Below are positions 1 to 7,548 of a stretch of 25,725 nucleotides of DNA, one piece after another. The notes below the pieces were generated by a model. That model saw nothing but the letters and a program-made list of their open reading frames with translations, made no database searches and was not told the origin of the DNA. How positions within the stretch are numbered: position 1 is the first letter of the stretch; each line of letters begins with the position of its first letter. The stretch comes from a bacterium Ga0077546 (GTDB lineage: Bacteria > Cyanobacteriota > Vampirovibrionia > Obscuribacterales > Obscuribacteraceae). The position numbers and the translations under genes are program-made. The stretch is from positions 1-25,725 of the forward strand of contig LNEX01000315.1 of NCBI GenBank assembly GCA_001464165.1, written 5' to 3'.

Positions 1-1
1 T

Positions 2-205
2 TTGCAAAGTCCTGAAGAGGCTATTTCTCGGGTGGCTGCACGAGTCTCACAGGGCGGGCATCATGTGCCAGATGAAGTTGTGCGGCGTCGTTTCTATGCT
101 GGATTAGATCACTTTGAGAACGGCTATAAGAACGAAGTCAATTTCTGGCGCTTTTACAACAATAGCGGCGATGTGCCATTATTGATTGAAGAGGGAAGCA
201 AATAA
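2..205 (+). CDS. Zeta-toxin / predicted ABC-type ATPase family protein, C-terminal part
   Basis: The gene enters from the left edge, so the P-loop half is outside the window; the TTG at position 2 is only the first in-frame codon and not a credible start. The visible 67 residues match the C-terminal part of the zeta-toxin-like P-loop kinase family (COG4185 type): a run SRVAARVSQGGHHVP, then VVRRRF, then a late YNNSG motif, in the order usual for that family. Members phosphorylate a small-molecule target such as a UDP-sugar, or are otherwise toxin-like kinases; the substrate here cannot be told. The stop codon overlaps the ATG of the next gene (TAATG), so the two are translationally coupled. 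This fits a toxin-antitoxin pair with the toxin first. Family assignment is fairly secure; toxicity is inference. Confidence 0.7.
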   Translation: MQSPEEAISRVAARVSQGGHHVPDEVVRRRFYAGLDHFENGYKNEVNFWRFYNNSGDVPLLIEEGSK

Positions 206-408
206 TGGAAGCTAAGAAAACGAACTCTACCGATCCCGACATGGAAAACTCGATGATTGCTTTGCTACGAGCATCTAAGCGTGCTCGTCTATTGGCTGCT
301 CAGACTGGTACTGAGTTTGTGGTAATGCGTGACGGCGTTTTGGTTCGCGAGATTCCAACGCTAGAGGATCTCGAAAACACTGCTGGAGACTCTAGATCTG
401 TTTCCTGA
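205..408 (+). CDS. Small antitoxin-like partner of the zeta-type toxin
   Basis: A 67-residue protein whose ATG overlaps the toxin stop codon. The middle (about residues 18-50) has ALLRASKRARLLAAQTGT followed by a short strand-like VVMRDGVLVRE. This is the arrangement of the small proteins commonly found beside COG4185 P-loop kinases: a basic helix, a TGT turn, then a V..DG.LV strand. The likely role is neutralising the upstream kinase, or supplying a DNA-binding or complex-forming partner. The last 20 residues (TLEDLENTAGDSRSVS region) are less family-like, and another plus-strand coding frame begins to overlap here (see the entry at 365-806), so the 3' end may be affected by that lesion. The antitoxin role is inferred from position and from the motif. 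Confidence 0.6.
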   Translation: MEAKKTNSTDPDMENSMIALLRASKRARLLAAQTGTEFVVMRDGVLVREIPTLEDLENTAGDSRSVS

Positions 409-806
409 GAATGGCTTTACCGAGTATCTTGTGCTGTCATCTTCCAGGGAGGGCATTCTTTTGGGCTCTTCAGACAACTCGAGGGTGGGTAACGTTCCCT
501 GTTGCTTAAGGTTATGCTCTCTTCCGATCTCTGGAAAAACGATTTTTCGAGCCAATCCAAGCCCTAGATTCCATTGAGCCCATTGAGCTTGGTGCCTTTC
601 CGGTTGAGATTGCGGCTCCTCAACACCATCGGCTAGCGAATATAGCGATTGCAGGTCTATTCCCATTTTCATTTCTCCGTGGTTTTGAGAAGTTAGCTTC
701 CGATAAATCGGGAAGGGTAATTTCTTGCGGGGGTGAAATGAAGTTATCAAACCGTTGTGGTCGAGTTGTGGCAGCTGCCCGCTTATTTTACGACCAGCTT
801 GAGTGA
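365..806 (+). pseudogene. Unrecognised frame-broken gene without a start codon
   Basis: Two open stretches on the plus strand read like protein but lie in different frames and have no ATG. The first runs from the codon after a TAG at 362-364 and reads ETLDLFPENGFTEYLVLSS and onward to about 490. The second is open from 510 to a TGA at 804-806 (98 codons) and contains LDSIEPIELGAFPVEIAAP and later GLFPFSFLRGFEKLASDKSG. Its composition and codon use resemble the neighbouring genes. A 129-codon frame on the opposite strand (361-750) is rich in Q, H, P and R and looks like its shadow. The change from one frame to the other (phase 2 to phase 0) implies a loss or gain near 485-510, and the 5' end is also missing. 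I do not recognise the family. The 3' end overlaps the convergent PsbP-like gene by about 24 nt. This would otherwise be called a 374-bp non-coding gap. Confidence 0.42.
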
Positions 807-1472
807 ATCAATTATGGCTTCAAATGTCTTCTTCGATTCTTCGAAATGCTCAGGTTTGTCAGCGCAAGAAATTATGTAGTAGTTGTCGCCACTTACGGCA
901 AAGGCTTTGAGCACCTTTGTTTTAAGATTGACTTGGGGAATTATTTGCATCAACACCAATCGCCGCGTTGGCGTTCTGCCTTTCTGTGAGCGCTGATCTG
1001 ACTGCACTTGCCAAAGTGTGGCCCACTGCCTCATAGATTTATCGCAAATGGTATCCAGCGTTTCTCCTGAAGGTAGTGAACGGGCAACGACTTTGACATT
1101 AGGAAAAGAGTTTGCTTCTTTGATTTGCGCGGCAGGGGTAGCGACTAGATTCACAATTGGATCTGTTTTGGTCTTCCAGTCGCTAGGAAAGTCAATGCTG
1201 TAGCCATTTTGCTTGTCGGCATAGGTATAGGTGGCCATTGCGTCTGCGTTTTGATTCTGATTTTGATTTGCATGAGCATTTTTGCTTGGCTCTGCTTGAG
1301 CGGCATTGATTGTGGCGGCCATCAAAGTGCAGGCGATTGGCAGAGCTACTGGAAGCGCTAACAGCATGGTGAATCTACTGAATGTTTGCAGGGGCGAGAA
1401 GGCCGAAAGACTGCCATTGCAGCCCTTAGTTCGGATGGTGTCTGGGTGGTTAGCATTGGCTTCTGTCATCAT
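783..1472 (-). CDS. Secreted PsbP/DUF1795-like domain protein
   Basis: A 229-residue exported protein. A long polar n-region (about 33 residues) precedes a hydrophobic segment at about 34-58 and a plausible signal-peptidase site after AQA60. A low-complexity NQNQNQN linker (69-75) leads into a domain with GYSIDFPSDWK at about 90-100 and a terminal FEAIIDSLK. These two ends are the hallmark of the PsbP / Mog1-like fold used by many secreted proteins that bind partners at the envelope. GAGG lies 5-6 nt before the doubled ATG, supporting this start; an internal Met at about 36 would give a more conventional signal peptide. The gene is convergent with the broken plus-strand gene to its left. Specific function is unknown. 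Confidence 0.65.
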   Translation of the reverse strand: MMTEANANHPDTIRTKGCNGSLSAFSPLQTFSRFTMLLALPVALPIACTLMAATINAAQAEPSKNAHANQNQNQNADAMATYTYADKQNGYSIDFPSDWKTKTDPIVNLVATPAAQIKEANSFPNVKVVARSLPSGETLDTICDKSMRQWATLWQVQSDQRSQKGRTPTRRLVLMQIIPQVNLKTKVLKAFAVSGDNYYIISCADKPEHFEESKKTFEAIIDSLKLVVK

Positions 1473-1631
1473 CCTGCCTCATTTAGATTGACTATATTCA
1501 AGCATCCTGGCACCTAATTTGTAAGGGAAAGACCTGTAACAAAAAAACTGAGATTTTAACCCGGAGAAATTGAACTAAATCGACCAACTTTCCGTTGCTA
1601 CATATGTGAGCGATGGTGAGGAGGAAGAATT

Positions 1632-3157
1632 ATGTTTGCTCGAGTATTCTCAGGTGCTGTACACGGCGTTGAAGCTCACCCAATAGAAGTGGAGGTCGAC
1701 TGCTGTCAAGGGCTCGGGCAAATCAGTGTGGTCGGCCTTCCAGACGCCTCTGTTAAAGAAGCACAAGAGAGAGTTAGAGCTGCCATAAAAGCTTGTTCTT
1801 TCTTGATGCCACCGGGCAAAAAATGGGTTGTAAATTTAGCTCCATGCGACATTCGCAAAGAAGGGCCTGGTTACGATTTGCCAATTGCAACGGGAATTCT
1901 CGCGGCTACCGGTTTGATGCCCTTTGAAAACATCGCTAATTTATGGTTTATTGGCGAATTGTCTTTGAGCGGTTCAGTACGACCTGTGTCTGGGGTTTTG
2001 CCGATAGCCGTTGCTGCCCGTCAGAATGGTGCTCGGGGCATTGTCGTGCCAGAAGGAAATGCCGAGGAGGCAGCTCTAGTTGAGGGGCTCAAGGTCTATC
2101 CGGTCTCGCATTTAATGCAGGTGTTTAAGATCGCGCAGTCGTTAGAGAATGGCACCATATATGAAGGCGCCAGTCGAGAACAGTTCGCTCGGGCTGCTGC
2201 AAATGTTGTGCACCACAAAGATTTTCGCGACGTCAAAGGACAGCCTCAATCTAAGCGGGGCCTTGAGATTGCTGCAGCTGGCCGGCACAATATTTTACTT
2301 GTGGGTTCGCCTGGTTCGGGTAAATCGATGCTGGCAGAGCGGCTGCCTAGTATTATGCCGCCTCTTGAATTTGAAGAAGCAATTGAACTAACTAAGCTCT
2401 GGAGTGTGGCGGGCTTGCTCACAGAACGCGGCAATATTGTGGCTGAAAGGCCTTTTCGCAATCCGCATCATAGTGCTTCGGTAATTGGCTTGGTGGGTGG
2501 CGGCGCTCGGCCCAAGCCCGGAGAGATATCGCTGAGCCATCTTGGTGTGCTTTTTCTTGATGAGCTGACTGAATTTCCTCGGGCCCATCTCGATAACTTA
2601 CGCCAGCCGCTAGAGTCGCGCAAAGTAATGATTTCGCGCGCAGGGCAAACACTTACTTATCCCGCATCTTTCATGCTGGTGGCGGCCTGTAACCCCTGTC
2701 CCTGTGGCTACCGAGGAGATCCGGTCAAGTTTTGTCTCTGCACTTCTTCTCAGGCCGAGCGCTATTGGGGGCGACTATCTGGGCCATTTCTTGATCGCAT
2801 TGATCTGCAAATTGCAGTTTCAAGGCTCAATGTCGCTGAGCTGATTGGTGAAGTCAAAGAAGAGAGCTCAGCTTCTATTCGTAGAAGAGTTGAGTTGGCC
2901 GTGGATAGGCAAAAGCTGCGCAATATATCAAACAGTTCGCCAGGAGGATTTAACTTCAATAGCAGTTTGAGTCAGAGAGAACTGCATAAGTATTGTCAGG
3001 TTGAGCAAAAGACCAAAGAATTTTTGGCTAGAGCGGTGTCGCCCGCATATTGCGACTGGCACGCACAATTGCCGATTTGGCAGGGAGTGAAAATATTTTG
3101 ATGGAGCATATTTCTGAGGCTGTGCGCTATCGCTTGCCGTTAAAGGCGGCAACCTGA
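1632..3157 (+). pseudogene. yifB: YifB/ComM-type Mg-chelatase-like AAA+ ATPase, frame-broken near the C-terminus
   Basis: GAGGAGG sits 6-8 nt before the ATG. The N-terminal ChlI-type domain (about residues 15-140) is followed by an AAA+ module with Walker A GSPGSGKS at 225-232, the NPHHSAS signature, Walker B FLDE near 308-311, NPCPCGYRGDP from 354, and PFLDRIDLQI. Family members such as ComM are hexameric helicases acting on DNA branch migration during natural transformation. The open frame runs to a stop at 3099-3101 (489 aa), but the last residues are not family-like. The expected ending resumes in another frame: [14 protein letters not shown], then [13 protein letters not shown], ending at TGA 3155-3157. 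Between FLARAV and RIL the family has about 12 residues including the LSARAY motif; here there are only 8 nt. A net loss of roughly 28 nt would explain this. The length estimate comes from remembered family consensus. Confidence 0.88.
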
Positions 3158-3209
3158 AATCAATTTCCACATGACATGGTTTCGACTGCGTCACATTGTG
3201 GTTTGATAT

Positions 3210-3228
3210 TGTTTGGCACGGCCAAACA
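3210..3228. repeat. Perfect 8-bp inverted repeat with a 3-nt loop
   Basis: TGTTTGGC and GCCAAACA pair perfectly around ACG. The hairpin lies between the end of yifB and the start of the next gene, about 30 nt before its ATG. No T-tract follows on either strand, so it is a poor intrinsic terminator. An operator-like palindrome for the downstream regulator-type gene, or an RNA structure near its start, is possible. Chance cannot be excluded for a single 8-bp stem. Confidence 0.35.
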
Positions 3229-3257
3229 GAAATTAATAGCGACCAATAGCGGTATTG

Positions 3258-3759
3258 ATGAAAAAGACAAAGAAAATACACCTACCACCAGGTTGGACTT
3301 TTAGCTCAGCAAACAGCGAAGATTATGATGCTGGAATTGATGAGAAGGTTAAGCATAGCGGTACTCGTTGTGTTTACCTGAAATCGGACGTGCCAGAACC
3401 AAGGCCACTGGCTTATCTTAGTCAAGGTTTTTCGCCAGAGCCTTATTTGGGCAGGTCGGGCCCAGCTTTGGCTGCGTATTGCCGGAGATTGGACCAGCAC
3501 CAATGCCAAACCTAACTGTTTTGATAACATGGACGATCGACCAATTCTCGACGTTACCGATTGGACCCAATACAAAATTGTGGTGGAAGTACCAGATACA
3601 AGCACTTACATAGATTTTGGTTTGATGCTGAACGGAGCCGGTCAGGCCTGGGTGGATGATTTCTCGTTTGAAACAGTTGGTGATGATGTTGAATTGACCA
3701 GCAGTTCGAATCATTCTAAGTCTGAACCATTCAACCTAAATTTTGAGGTTTCGAAGTAA
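3258..3759 (+). pseudogene. Carbohydrate-binding/sandwich-type domain protein of the kind fused to AraC/effector-type regulators, frame-broken
   Basis: Two halves of one domain lie in different frames. The first (ATG 3258 to stop 3515) begins MKKTKKIHLPPGWTFSS and carries DYDAGIDEKVKHSGTR and YLSQGFSPEPYLG. The second is recovered upstream of the ATG at 3529: about 3457 onward reads GRAQLWLRIAGDW, then FDNMDDRPI, TDWTQYKIVVEVP, GQAWVDDFSFE. The order PPGW, HSG, QGF, LW.R, FDNM..RPI, TDW..Y, W.DD..FE matches a beta-sandwich domain I know from annotated transcriptional-regulator-like proteins. Between YLG and RAQLW the family has about 16 residues (usually an RVRLS..VK stretch); only 4 nt remain, a net loss near 44 nt. 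The protein is nearly all one domain, with no DNA-binding domain in this gene. Sugar or small-ligand binding is inference. Confidence 0.6.
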
Positions 3760-3803
3760 ACGCTGGATAATTCTCACCATAGACTAAAGCAAGATCTGAG
3801 TGA

Positions 3804-3944
3804 TTTAAGAAAAAAACAGCCGACTTCGATTTTAAGAAGATCACCGACACAAAATTCATTATCATCGTATTTGGTGCTACGCGAAAGTCGACTGCAGCTA
3901 AGGTATTGGTGCTTCTGTTCAGCGGCCCACTGAGTGCAAGCTAG
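3804..3944 (+). other. Possible coding remnant in the gap before the DUF4253 gene
   Basis: A 46-codon open stretch with no ATG begins beside a 7-A run. It reads KKTADFDFKKITDTKFIII and continues with a hydrophobic tail ending at TAG 3942-3944. The composition looks protein-like. A neighbouring frame across the A-run (HRLKQDLSDLRKK) could be its N-terminal continuation after a one-base homopolymer shift. The 3' end meets the stop of the convergent DUF4253 gene. This may be a decayed small gene or chance; nothing identifies a family. Confidence 0.2.
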
Positions 3945-5077
3945 TCCCACCAAAAATTCCAGAAATGAGAACGACAGAGCTTCCCTGCTAGCTTGCCGAG
4001 GGTATCGGTTCCTTGGAAGACAGAATCGGGACAGTATATGAAATGCTCTCGAGCAAGCTGCATCGCCGCCGTTTCATCTTTTGGTGGTCTGCTTACGTAA
4101 AACTCTAAACTGTCATCTTTGAGCGAGATCAGATCGGCGCCATAAGCATAGTGCCAGTGTTTCATAGCTGCGACGTGCACGGTCATATGAGGATTAGCAT
4201 TGATATCACCAAAACCTAAATAGGCAGGAACTTGCCAGGAATAGATGGTTGGAACAAGCAAAATTATGACATTCTTGCGGGGCACGTACTGTGCAAGTTT
4301 GCGATCATAATCGTAGGTGAACGCTGCATGGCTTTCTTCTTGGGCGTCTGCTGGGCCAGTGTACTTGCCGCGCTCTACTTTGTAGTAAGTATCAGATTTT
4401 TCAGTTTTTCTCAACCAGTATTGAAAGTCTAGGTGTTCGCCTCTGCGACAAATCTCTGCTGTTTGACTGGCTGTTGGCCTCAATCCGTTCAGTCTGTTTT
4501 GTCGATCTGCGTTCGTCAGATGGGCTTGATCATTGCGTATTATGCTCATCATCAGAGGGAAGTACACTTGACTTAGTTTTACCGTGTCAAACATCTGCTT
4601 CGAGCTGGTTGGCATAGTGCCAGGAAGAAATCCAATTTTAACTGTTTCGGCCTTATGCTTTATTTGCAGTTGCAGCAGTGCATCGGCTCGTTCTGCCTGC
4701 TCTTGAGTGACTATGGCTTCTTTCATGAAGGGATAGTATTTAGGATCTGGTCGATTGGCGATTCGTTGATTTAGCTCTTTGATATCGATAGGATGTTTTT
4801 GTACTATTCCGAAATCGCGCAAGGTTGCCTGAAGCGGTTGCAGTTCTGAAGTAACCATTATTTTTTGCCGAGCATGTTCTTTTTTGTCTAGCCAGATTAG
4901 CGGCCAGAAGCCCGTTTTGACGTTGTTGTTTGCAAGTTTTTGCCAGATTGCAAATGCATCGCCACCAGGCACTGTCAAATAGTACATGCTTGGGTAGCTG
5001 AACAGGCCAGTGCTGACGGGCAAGCTGATTCCTCGTTGCTTCAGCTTTTGTTCTACAGAGCCTTTTGAATTCGGCAT
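3941..5077 (-). CDS. DUF4253 domain protein
   Basis: A 378-residue soluble protein without signal peptide or membrane segments. The last ~110 residues carry the DUF4253 pattern: PAYLGFGDINANP, a KHWHYAYGADLI core, a YVSRPPKDE stretch, LAREHFIYCPD, and the terminal FWNFWWD. The first ~270 residues are not recognised, apart from a possible N-terminal repeat of a similar fold. GAGGAG lies 7-12 nt before the ATG, supporting the start. DUF4253 has no settled biochemical role. The gene is divergent from the toxin-like locus starting at 5225, with about 150 bp between them, so an accessory or immunity-like role is conceivable but unsupported by anything other than position. Confidence 0.75.
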   Translation of the reverse strand: MPNSKGSVEQKLKQRGISLPVSTGLFSYPSMYYLTVPGGDAFAIWQKLANNNVKTGFWPLIWLDKKEHARQKIMVTSELQPLQATLRDFGIVQKHPIDIKELNQRIANRPDPKYYPFMKEAIVTQEQAERADALLQLQIKHKAETVKIGFLPGTMPTSSKQMFDTVKLSQVYFPLMMSIIRNDQAHLTNADRQNRLNGLRPTASQTAEICRRGEHLDFQYWLRKTEKSDTYYKVERGKYTGPADAQEESHAAFTYDYDRKLAQYVPRKNVIILLVPTIYSWQVPAYLGFGDINANPHMTVHVAAMKHWHYAYGADLISLKDDSLEFYVSRPPKDETAAMQLAREHFIYCPDSVFQGTDTLGKLAGKLCRSHFWNFWWD

Positions 5078-5092
5078 AGTCTTCTCCTCGGC

Positions 5093-5206
5093 TCAGTTTA
5101 TCTCAATCACATAGCCGTAACAACTCTCGTCTAGATTGGTTTCCATGAAGCAGGCAACGTCCTCGAAGCAAGAAGCAACGCGATGACCTGCAACTTTTGA
5201 AAACAC
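5093..5206 (-). other. Possible truncated gene fragment upstream of the DUF4253 gene
   Basis: On the minus strand a GTG-initiated 37-codon frame reads SKVAGHRVASCFEDVACFM and ends YGYVIEIN, finishing 15 nt before the DUF4253 ATG. The composition looks coding, with the order of a natural C-terminus, while the plus-strand frames across the same bases hit stops. There is no convincing ribosome binding site. It may be the 3' remnant of a larger gene displaced by the toxin-like locus, or a small cysteine-containing peptide gene. Low confidence. Confidence 0.2.
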
Positions 5207-5224
5207 TTAGTAGAGGTATGAATC

Positions 5225-5713
5225 ATGAAAGAAGTAAGTAATTATCAACAGGCTGGCGACAGTATGGCAGCGGCAATTGATAAGCATGATAGTAGCGCTA
5301 TGAATAATATGGTAGCGGATGCTTGGAGCGGCAGAGCGAGTAGCTCAGATGGAAAAAATATCATCCCTAATGACCAGAACGTAAAGTGTGTTGTCATCAC
5401 CGATATTTATGGTGAAGTTTCAAAAAAATGCTTCACTGCTCATCAGGACATGCCCGGAAAGCCATCACCGCTAGAGCCAACAGGAAAACCAACATCGAAG
5501 CCAGAAATACCTGCTGACGGTGGCTTGAAAGACCCGATCAAAGATATAGTGAAAGATCCGATCAAAAATCAAAGTCTAGATGGTGATATCAAAAAGCCAA
5601 TGAAGCCGCAAGTTGAGGATTCAATTGAGTTTGGCGAACCCTTCGTCAAGCCCGCTGGAAAGCCAGGCAAAGTAATTAAGTCAAGTGTTAGCTTGAGCAA
5701 CAGTTTAGACTAA
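5225..5713 (+). CDS. Small hypothetical protein preceding the zincin toxin-like gene
   Basis: A 162-residue polar protein with AGAGGT about 6 nt before the ATG. The first ~85 residues look folded, including a strand-rich KCVVITDIYGEVSKKCF segment with two cysteines. The remainder is a P/K/D-rich low-complexity tail with degenerate repeats (KDPIKDIVKDPIKN; GKPTSKPEIP; KPAGKPGK) that is probably disordered. There is no signal peptide. It is 58 nt upstream of the long toxin-like gene and on the same strand, separated by a strong hairpin. A chaperone, adaptor or secretion-linked partner of that protein is possible by position only. No family is recognised. Confidence 0.55.
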   Translation: MKEVSNYQQAGDSMAAAIDKHDSSAMNNMVADAWSGRASSSDGKNIIPNDQNVKCVVITDIYGEVSKKCFTAHQDMPGKPSPLEPTGKPTSKPEIPADGGLKDPIKDIVKDPIKNQSLDGDIKKPMKPQVEDSIEFGEPFVKPAGKPGKVIKSSVSLSNSLD

Positions 5714-5737
5714 TCTTGATGGCAACACGGCTTTCTG

Positions 5738-5771
5738 CTCCGGCGAGTATAATTACTCAACCTCGCCGGAG
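5738..5771 (+). terminator. 10-bp perfect hairpin abutting the toxin-like gene start
   Basis: CTCCGGCGAG and CTCGCCGGAG are exact reverse complements around a 14-nt loop. The 3' arm ends at the base before the ATG at 5772, and its GGAG is the only SD-like sequence there. No T-tract follows. The stem could terminate or stabilise the transcript of the upstream small gene, or it could hide the ribosome binding region of the toxin-like gene and so limit its translation. Confidence 0.45.
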
Positions 5772-7546
5772 ATGCCGTTGTCAGAACTTGAGTCTAAAAA
5801 GAAGATAGATCAAGCTGAAAAGCCGCTGGATAATCATGCTGATAAGAGCGAGCAAAGAGCCTTTGGCGCAGCCGAGCGTAATGTTGATGCTTCTAAGATT
5901 AACGAGATTCAGAATGCCAATCCTGACCGCCACACTGGCAGCGCTGGAGGCGATCAAGATCATTCAATTGAAATCGTTGGCTTTGGCGCTACCGTATCGC
6001 GCAAAACGAAACTGACTGAGAAAGACCTAGCGAAAGATCTAGCACGAGATCTAGCACGAGATCTAGCAATAGAAGGCACAGCAATGAACGAGCCTTATGT
6101 CCTCAAAGGACGGGTGGAAGAAAACGCTATTACTCCGCAGGCTGTGTTGGAGAAAATAGCTGCACTGCCCCTGAGCAAACAAGCGCAAGTAGTTGGTGCT
6201 GGAATTGCAGCCTATCAGCAAGAACTTGACCATCATCGTTTCCGCACTTTTGTCGGCACAGTGGCTGGTGTCGGTGATGGGTTAGTCGGCTTGGCAGAAG
6301 GCGTCGAGGGTCTTGGTAAGGCGATGTGTGAAGTCGCCAAGTTCAGTAGAGAAGTGATGGAGAATGACCCGAGAGCTGTCGACAAGGCTGCGAAAGCCGG
6401 TGAGGTAGTGGGTCAGGTGTTGGTAGGGGGCGTGCGCCTTTGGCAGGTCACTGATGCTTATCTTGGCGATATCGGAGCAACTGGCGATTACGCTAAGGCA
6501 CTGAAAGACATTGTTTGGCTTGGCCAGCAGATAGATCAACGTTGGCAAGCCATGAGCCCGGAAGAAAAGAGCAGGCTAACTGCCAAGCTAGCTGTTGAGA
6601 ATCTAGCTGGACTGGCTGTCGGTTTCGGCACAACAAAGTTAGCAAAGAGTATGAAAGTGACCGAAGCACTTGAGCAACTAGGAGCCGATGCCAGCCAACT
6701 AGGCAGCGGAGCACGAGAGAAAGCAGGCAAGTTCATTTCTAGTATGCTTGACGAGTTGATGCCGCAAGAGATTGCCGTAACGCCGGAAGGGCAACGCATT
6801 GCAATGCCGAGAAATCCACGGGAGTTGCCGGGCAATGCCATTGAGCCTAAATCTCCACGAGATACTGCAGTGTTCTCGATGTCTGATGATTTGGGTGAAG
6901 CTAACAAATTGCCTGGCAAATCGCCTACATCTAAAGCTGATGACTTAGTCGAAGCGAAGCCAAAAATACGAGATTCTGATGCAGAAGCGCGAGCGGCAAT
7001 CGAGAAATTCCCTCCGTCAGAGAAATTTGTAGCGCAGCTAGAGCGCGTGATAGAGTCGCTAGACCCATTTGAGAAGGGCTATCTGGAACGAAATGGTATC
7101 AAAATTGAGCCGGTACGAAGAATTGAGGATGTAAGGCCTGGACTAGAGCACAAAACTGCAGGCATTTACGAACCAAGTCGAAAGGTCATTTACATTGCCG
7201 AGGAGGTTTTACATAGAGGCAACTGGAGCAGGAACGACGATTTAATGTTCATGCTGCGGCACGAATTCGGTCATGCCTTTAATGCCACTGCTAATCGATT
7301 TGGTGATTGGCTGTCTGACAGACCTGAATTCATAAGGGGTTCAGGGCTGATTGGGAAGAACTTAGCCTTGAGCAGTTGGACGAGTTGCGATTATCTCTTA
7401 AATTCAAATCACTAGCGGTAGCGCGAGACGAAGTTTTTTCAGACTTGTACGCTCATTCAACAGGCGTAAGTTCGAATAATCCTTATTCATTGAAGATGAA
7501 AGTTGCTTTTCCGCTCTGTTTGCGGATTCTAATGGAGGAATACTAG
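5772..7546 (+). pseudogene. Polymorphic-toxin-like protein with C-terminal HExxH zincin domain, frame-broken
   Basis: The open frame 5772-7415 encodes 547 residues. Residues 1-100 are polar and repeat-bearing (four 12-nt units give DLAK/DLAR/DLAR/DLAI). About 115-310 is a helical, glycine-rich region (TVAGVGDGLVGLAEGVEGL) like the pre-toxin regions of large secreted toxins. A disordered linker then leads to a C-terminal metallopeptidase with RHEFGHAFN; HExxH is H497, E498, H501. The frame then leaves the fold and stops. In another frame the domain resumes at about 7349 as DWEELSLEQLDEL, then ARDEVFSDLYAHSTG, and ends at TAG 7544-7546. The glutamate in DEVFSDLYA would be the third zinc ligand of a lethal-factor-like zincin. 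The ATG at 5772 has its SD directly adjacent, inside a hairpin; an ATG at 6084 with AGAAGG 7 nt upstream is an alternative. Toxin role is inference. Confidence 0.6.
6024..6071 (+). repeat. Four tandem 12-nt units inside the toxin-like gene
   Basis: Units begin at 6024, 6036, 6048 and 6060. The second and third are identical (GATCTAGCACGA); the first and fourth differ at a few bases. Each encodes a DLAx tetrapeptide, so copy-number change would keep the reading frame and lengthen or shorten a helical spacer ahead of the ATG at 6084. Confidence 0.85.
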
Positions 7547-7548
7547 AG

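Noticed and set aside
361..750. 129-codon minus-strand open frame
   Set aside because: Q/H/P/R-rich, no ribosome site or family likeness; it is antisense to better coding stretches on the plus strand (365-806).
3210..3228. Intrinsic terminator of yifB
   Set aside because: Good stem but no T-tract on either side; listed only as an inverted repeat.
5225..5713. Small P/K-rich gene as part of one protein with the downstream zincin gene
   Set aside because: It has its own ribosome site and stop, and a hairpin separates them; frame 5772 is open upstream only to 5709 with no start.
6024..6071. CRISPR-like or regulatory direct repeat
   Set aside because: Only four adjacent 12-nt units without spacers, in coding frame (DLAx).
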